From Gnetum montanum (taxonomy: Eukaryota; Streptophyta; Gnetopsida; Gnetales; Gnetaceae): DNA of 23,063 nucleotides. The stretch lies in NCBI GenBank assembly GCA_015680685.1, contig MNCI01002227.1, positions 321,653 through 344,715 of the forward strand, in the 5' to 3' direction. The notes below the pieces were generated by a model that made no database searches, had not been told where the DNA came from, and worked only from the letters and a program-made list of their open reading frames with translations. The translations under genes were made by a program, and so were the position numbers. Shown here in pieces: positions 18,369-23,063 of this stretch (position 1 is the first letter of the stretch; every line of letters starts with the position of its first letter).

Positions 18369-20300
18369 CCATTACTGTAACCAACTACCTAAAGAAAGGA
18401 AGGCAAAGCCATAACAAGAAAAAAGTGCAACAAACTATTAACAATTAAAGACATTAATCTCCATAGTTAAATGATCATGTTATAAATAAGTTATTAATCA
18501 ATGATGAGCTTCAAAGTTGAGTAGTGTTTATTTTTGGTTTTGTATTAGCTTATTCCCTAATGTTTATTTGAGTTTTATGAGATCTTTCTCTCTTCTTAAG
18601 AGCCTAGATATCATGCGCTACATCAAGTTTAGACTCATGTATACCCAACTTTGTAGAAGGAGGTGAATCCATTAATGTGTAAAGAGGCAAACTTGCCACC
18701 TTAAAATGGGGAGGTAAATTTATCCTAATAGCTACGAAATCTTTTGCTTCATGCAACCAAAGAATGAAAAGCATGTGATCTTTTGCAAACATTTTCTATG
18801 CTAGCTAAACATTTTCTTATTGTGGAGCCTCTTGTTCCTAGGTTTGACTTACTTGAACAAGTTGAATTTGGCAGGCCCTACACTTATTAGGTTTGGTTGG
18901 CTTATACCTTATGGGTTTGACTTCTATGCACTTGGATTTGACTAATTACTAGACCTAGGTTTGAGCTTAGATGCAGCCACTTAAAGAGGTCATGCTTTTG
19001 CTCATCTACTAACTCTTATGAGATTCCGCTTCGTAGGATGAGTATTGTGCCTCTAGGTGATGATCTTTTTAGTTGTCCTTCATTGAATTTGTATGGTCAA
19101 ACTCTATCAGTTAAACAAAATTATGGCATTAGGTGTACCCCACTTGGTTTGAAGGCACAAATACCCTTGGCTCAAGAGGCAAAGTAAAGGATTTGTAAGG
19201 CATGCTTTCTTTCAAGTCTTATCCTGCTGTATCTTGACCTTTTCCTAAGGTAAGATTCTAATCTAAGTGACTTTTTTTTTGTTGCATGGAAAATATCTAC
19301 TATATGACTCATTTTTTGTATAAAGAGCAAGTAGAGGAAGAAGCTCCTCTCTATCCTAGTGACTTGGCTAGAGTCTCTAACTATGTCTATTGCATATGTG
19401 ATTGCTTGGTTTTGCAGTTTGGTATATTCAAGAAGCCCCATTTACTTTTAAACTTTATCTAGTTAACCTTGTAGGCCCTTTGCAACAACATCCAAATACA
19501 AAATCTGGCAAGAACTATTTTGGACATGTTAATTGTTACATTTTCAAGCTTAATCAATTTTCCAAAACCCATGATAACTTGTTCAAGCATATTGTTTTTC
19601 CATAAATCCATTAGACAATTCGAGATGCAAACCCAAATAAAAATTCTTTGAAATAAGTGTGTGTCAAATTACATCCTACGGTACCACCTAGCAAGAGCAA
19701 GCCCTCACATTCCAAAAAGCCATGGATCCTCAACAAGAACATTGTCCCTTACCTCAAATGAGGGAAAGTCAAAGTTGTAGCATAGTCACTTTGGTAGCAA
19801 AACTCTTCCATTCCACATTTGAATCTAGTCCAACCTTGGCATTGCACCCAAAGCAAACAAAAATAAAAATGATCCTTGAGATGTTGCACTAAATATGCTC
19901 TCTTGTTAACATCTGCCATCTTGAACCGTAAGAAGGACTATGTTTCCCCTAATCTTTGTATCCATTTTAGGGGAGCTTATACACACAAGTACACTACAAC
20001 TAAGAGCCTACTCCAAATTTTGCCTCCCCACTACCATCAAGAATATCTCTAAGTTAAAATTATTTAAAATTTTATAGTTATGACAATCCACTTAAAAATT
20101 TTTTCAAGTGCCCTACTATACATAATGATATATGCATACCGTCATCATAACCACCTAAATAGTAATTACAAGCTACTAGACTAAAAGCCGACATATAAGT
20201 AGTATTCACCGATCATAGTGATGCCACTGTGCAATTATCGTGCCTCATTATGACTATAGATGCGTATGTTGGAAGCTTTAGAGAGTCGAGCATACATTAA
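18369..20300. other. AT-rich stretch without recognised gene
   Basis: No domain, RNA gene or element end could be identified. Some open frames exist (minus 18792-18604, 62 codons; plus about 18946-19188, about 80 codons without an early ATG; plus 19402-19605), but none resembles a family I know, and their length is near chance. A GGTTTGACTT/GGTTTGGTT-like motif recurs loosely at 18840-18970. The segment near 20068-20110 resembles 7600-7650 and may be an old dispersed repeat. Confidence 0.5.
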
Positions 20301-21780
20301 TGTAAGTTTAAATGAAAGGTAAGGTAAACGCTTTCCTGACCGACATCATGCTTTAATTCATTGCGTTGTCCAAATAGACGATGGAATTATTTAACAAAGC
20401 ATAGAATACACGCCAGGAATTTGACGCTACCTGGCCAGCCATATGTAGGCTTGCAATCCCTATTATACATTTTATTTTAAATTTTTTAAAGAAAACTTTG
20501 GTAGTTCGCCTACATATACATAACATATCAAATATTATCTAATAAAACGTATATGCTCAGTTACTGAAATTTGAAATTACCATGATTTCACTGCCTTTTA
20601 GAATCCGCTTTCGGTGCTTCTGTTCTTGGCAATTATCATAGTTTTTCAAAATGTCAGTTTATTTTGCAACAAATCTAGGCTTTGAATTTCGGAATGACAG
20701 TATTTTGAAAATAATAATCCCGGAGTCATCCTAAAAACTCTTAAGATAAAATGACCAAAATCAAGGATAAAATTGAGAATATCATTCATACATCAGAGAG
20801 AATTGAATTGGAGCATACCATTTATAATCTAGACAGGTAAGGCGTTTGACAAAATATTTTTCACTTCCCTTCCAGAGTAAGCCGTAATCATTTGCATAAT
20901 TAATATGTCAACAAAATAAGCTTTGATTCCACGTCCACGACACGGGTTTGACATTTTCTGAGTAGTTTGAAAATGTCAACCGCAATTAAAACTGAAAATG
21001 GCAACCATGTGCCTATCAAATTCCTGACTGCAGCAAGATATTGGCAATCTGCATGATATGGACGCGCTACTGGTGCGGAAGATTGCTATGCATATACACA
21101 GAAGAATGTTAAATATTTGAAATGGAATGTTGACCATTTGCAATTCAATGAGCGGATATACATGAACAGGAACGGAGGGAGGGAGGGACCGCACAAGCAA
21201 TACCAAACTTCATACATGGCTCATGCTGTGCATGGCGAGTTGCAACTTTGATGGGCATGAACCATTATTTTGCACGCTACTCATGTATCCATCTACCCTT
21301 ATCCGCGTCTTGTGTATGCTGACTTTTATAAAATAATCCATCTCTGAATCTTCTCTGAATGATTAAAAAAAAGATGGAAAACATAAATAAATACTTCGCC
21401 CTTCAGAATTGGATGGATAGCCGTGGCAGAAACAGAAACCTTGTGCTTTGATGTATTTCTTTAATGTAGGATGGACCCTTTTAAATGGGTCTGCTGCCGC
21501 TTTGCAATTGAAGTGATGGTAGCTGCACCAGTCCGCACCAAAGCTATCTTTCAACTGTGCTTCCTCTATCACAAGGAAACAAGTTTATATTGTTCTTAAA
21601 TGGGTAGCAACAATGTATCACGTTGCTGCAGGGCTATTTTTCATGCATTAAATGAATCTGATTCTTTGCAGCGTGTGAATCCGATTCTTGGAAGCGTGGA
21701 ATCAAGGATTTGTCATTCAATATATTTCAGTATTTAAACATTCGGGACAGGTTCATAGGTGAGGATATGAATTAAAAAAT
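20301..21780. other. Low-repeat stretch without recognised gene
   Basis: This part looks less repetitive and slightly richer in G and C than the flanks, but shows no recognisable coding domain. The longest frames are minus 21206-20976 (76 codons) and minus 21572-21363 (69 codons). The second has a somewhat protein-like composition (GADWCSYHHFNC; HPTLKKYIKAQGFCFCHGYP) but no family I can name. A 23-bp tandem pair lies at 21653-21698. Confidence 0.45.
21653..21698. repeat. 23-bp tandem duplication
   Basis: TGAATCTGATTCTTTGCAGC plus GTG (21653-21675) is followed at once by TGAATCCGATTCTTGGAAGC plus GTG (21676-21698), with three mismatches. A partial third start (GAATCAAG) follows. The GAATCNGATTC core is palindromic. 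Confidence 0.85.
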
Positions 21781-21784
21781 AACT

Positions 21785-21813
21785 AATATATATATATATA
21801 TCTATATATCTAT
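21785..21813. repeat. TA-rich microsatellite
   Basis: A run of TA dinucleotides with two C interruptions (TATATATCTATATATCTATA) abuts the left arm of the fold-back element. TA-rich DNA also abuts the right arm, so it may include the target duplication. Confidence 0.8.
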
Positions 21814-22196
21814 AAATTGGCTGAGATGATTTTAAAAAAAATTGATGTTAACCAAGTCCCCCTATTGGATATGGTAACAGATAACTAAAAATGGAATCAC
21901 CCATCCCTTCTCTGTTTCTCTACCACTTACCCAATTTAGTTTTACCATCAAGTTTGTTTTTTCTTTGTTTGTTCATGGCGTTTTTGAGAGATAAATCTCT
22001 TACATAAATAATGCTCAAAAACGCCATGAATAAACAAAGAAAGAGCAAACTTGATTGAGAGGATAAAACTAAATTGGGTAAGTGGTAGAGAAACAGAGGA
22101 AGGATAAGTGATTCCGTTTTTAGTTATCTTGTTACCACGTCTAATCAGGCTTTAAAAAATCATCATTTTTTAAAAAATCATGTTAGCCAATTTTTA
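21814..22196. mobile_element. Fold-back MITE with arms spanning almost the whole element
   Basis: The left arm (AAATTGGCTGAGATGATTTT onward) is the approximate reverse complement of the right arm ending ATCATGTTAGCCAATTTT. Pairing runs inward through GGTAACA.GATAACTAAAAA, CTCTGTTTCTCTACCACTTA, CCCAATTTAGTTTTA and CTTTGTTTGTTCATGGCGTT to a centre near 22000, where GAGATAAATCTC is itself a perfect palindrome. It has no coding capacity and is flanked by TA-rich DNA, as expected of a non-autonomous DNA transposon with a TA-type target. I cannot name the superfamily: the ends are not a Stowaway or Tourist signature I recognise. A second, partial copy lies at 22281-22516. Confidence 0.8.
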
Positions 22197-22277
22197 TATA
22201 TATCTAAGCTAGTGGAGTGGCTTCACAGTAAAATTTAATTATTTTTTTATTTTTAAAGTTATTATCACTATTTGCAT

Positions 22278-22278
22278 N
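22278..22278. other. Single N between two direct copies, probable contig join
   Basis: The sequence ends ..ACTATTTGCAT before the N. After it, about 320 bp of sequence already present at 21957-22277 restart. An unknown base exactly at the junction of two near-identical copies suggests unmerged overlapping contigs or two haplotypes laid end to end. Confidence 0.7.
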
Positions 22279-22597
22279 CTTTTTCTTTGTTTGTTCATGG
22301 CATTTTTGAGAGATAAATCTCTTACATAAATAATGCTCAAAAACGCCATGAACAAACAAAGAAAGAGCAAACTTGATTGAGAGGATAAAACTAAATTGGG
22401 TAAGTGGTAGAGAAACAGAGGAAGGATAAGTGATTCCGTTTTTAGTTATCTTGTTACCACGTCTAATCAGGCTTGGTTAACATCATTTTGTTATAAATCA
22501 TGTCAGCCAATTTTTATATATATCTAAGCTAGTGGAGTGGCTTCACAGTAAAATTTAATTATTTTTTTATTTTTAAAGTTATCATCACTATTTGCAT
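22279..22597. repeat. Direct second copy of 21957-22277 (MITE centre, right arm and flank)
   Basis: From CTTTTTCTTTGTTTG to CACTATTTGCAT this repeats the preceding 320 bp, including non-MITE flank (AGCTAGTGGAGTGGCTTCAC). The copies differ mainly in the outer right arm: GGTTAACATCATTTTGTTAT here versus TTTAAAAAATCATCATTTTT in the first copy. The version here matches the left arm better. The MITE's own left arm is missing from this copy. Confidence 0.85.
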
Positions 22598-22599
22598 TC

Positions 22600-22930
22600 C
22601 AAATATTATATACTGGTAAACATAAAGTGGTTAAAATAAAAGTTTATATATTTTCTATATGTTGATGAAGGAATACATTGCATAATTATTGTAACAAACA
22701 TTACAAAGCTGTATAATAGGATTGAGCAAAAGGCAAAATACAATAAGTGTGAACTCAATATGCCTAATTTTCCAACTAAGCAAAATGAACTTCTTGTGCA
22801 ATTCTACTTTGGAGATGTTTAGCATCTGAAATCTTTCTGTATCTTTGCACATGAAAAGAAGGATGAATCTTTAAAGAATCAATGGTCTTGACTCCAGATA
22901 ATGCAACAAACATTAGACCTGTAAGTTCTC
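22600..22930. other. AT-rich stretch without recognised gene
   Basis: It begins with flank sequence repeated at the right edge (see 22936-23063), followed by AT-rich DNA. A 65-codon minus frame at 22852-22655 has no recognisable feature. Confidence 0.4.
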
Positions 22931-22935
22931 TTGTG

Positions 22936-23063
22936 TAGTGGTTTAGCGGCCTATGAGTAAAATTTAATTATTTTTTTTATTTTTAAGTTATCATCACTAT
23001 TTGCATTCTAAATAATATATACTAGTAAACATAAATTGGTTAAAATAAAAGTTTATATATTTC
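22936..23063. repeat. Third direct copy of the MITE-flanking sequence
   Basis: From about TAGTGGTTTAGCGGCCTATG onward this matches 22531-22655: AGTAAAATTTAATTATTTTT, TTATCATCACTATTTGCATT, ATATACTAGTAAACATAAA and TAAAATAAAAGTTTATATAT all recur with few changes. There is no MITE next to this copy, so the flank is a repeat of its own, and it runs off the window edge. Confidence 0.8.

Overview
The window looks like intergenic, repeat-dominated DNA from a large plant nuclear genome. It is AT-rich, has no intact host gene that I can recognise, and is filled with decayed retrotransposons: L1-type LINEs whose ORF1 carries a DUF4283-like region and a CCHC knuckle, an Athila-like Ty3/gypsy element primed by tRNA-Asp, tRNA-derived SINE heads and a fold-back MITE. 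Old, diverged long elements of this kind would suit a gymnosperm or another large-genome plant, but nothing in the sequence fixes the species.

Layout from the left. Positions 1 to about 4475 hold a LINE on the minus strand that runs off the left edge. Its order is GC-rich repeated 5' UTR (about 3840-4475), ORF1 (3836 to about 2757), then ORF2 with endonuclease (2754-1863), linker (1829-1632), reverse transcriptase (1480-248) and the start of the post-RT region (247-1). Many stops interrupt it, several at TGG positions turned into TAG. At about 4476-6050 lies the gag and LTR debris of an older Athila-like element, also minus strand, abutting the LINE 5' end. At about 6200-7390 lies the 3' half of a second, much older LINE. 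A hairpin (7427-7490) and two probable SINE heads (about 7750-7823 and 8462-8517, minus strand) follow.

The centrepiece is a complete but dead Athila-like LTR retrotransposon at 8531-18363, minus strand, 9833 bp, bounded by a perfect 5-bp target duplication (ATCCT at 8526-8530 and 18364-18368). From right to left it has a 5' LTR (17524-18363), a tRNA-Asp primer binding site (17506-17522), gag, protease, RT, RNase H, integrase, a 1.9-kb spacer, a polypurine tract, and a 3' LTR (8531-9449). The proteins follow the usual path: gag coats the RNA, protease cuts the polyprotein, RT/RNase H copies the RNA and integrase inserts the DNA. Every one of these reading frames is broken.

From 18369 to about 21780 there is sparse AT-rich sequence without recognisable genes. 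From 21785 there are a TA microsatellite, a fold-back MITE of about 385 bp, a second partial copy of the MITE and its flank joined through an N, and a further copy of the flank at the right edge.

The three single Ns (15215, 15751, 22278) matter. Two bracket a perfect 535-bp inverted copy of sequence 1.3 kb away, and the third separates two copies of a stretch of about 320 bp. I read these as assembly joins rather than biology. I found no undescribed biological system. The most interesting real signals are the repeated polypurine-tract-like motif in the element's 3' spacer, the LTR minisatellite that differs in copy number between the two LTRs, and the fold-back MITE.
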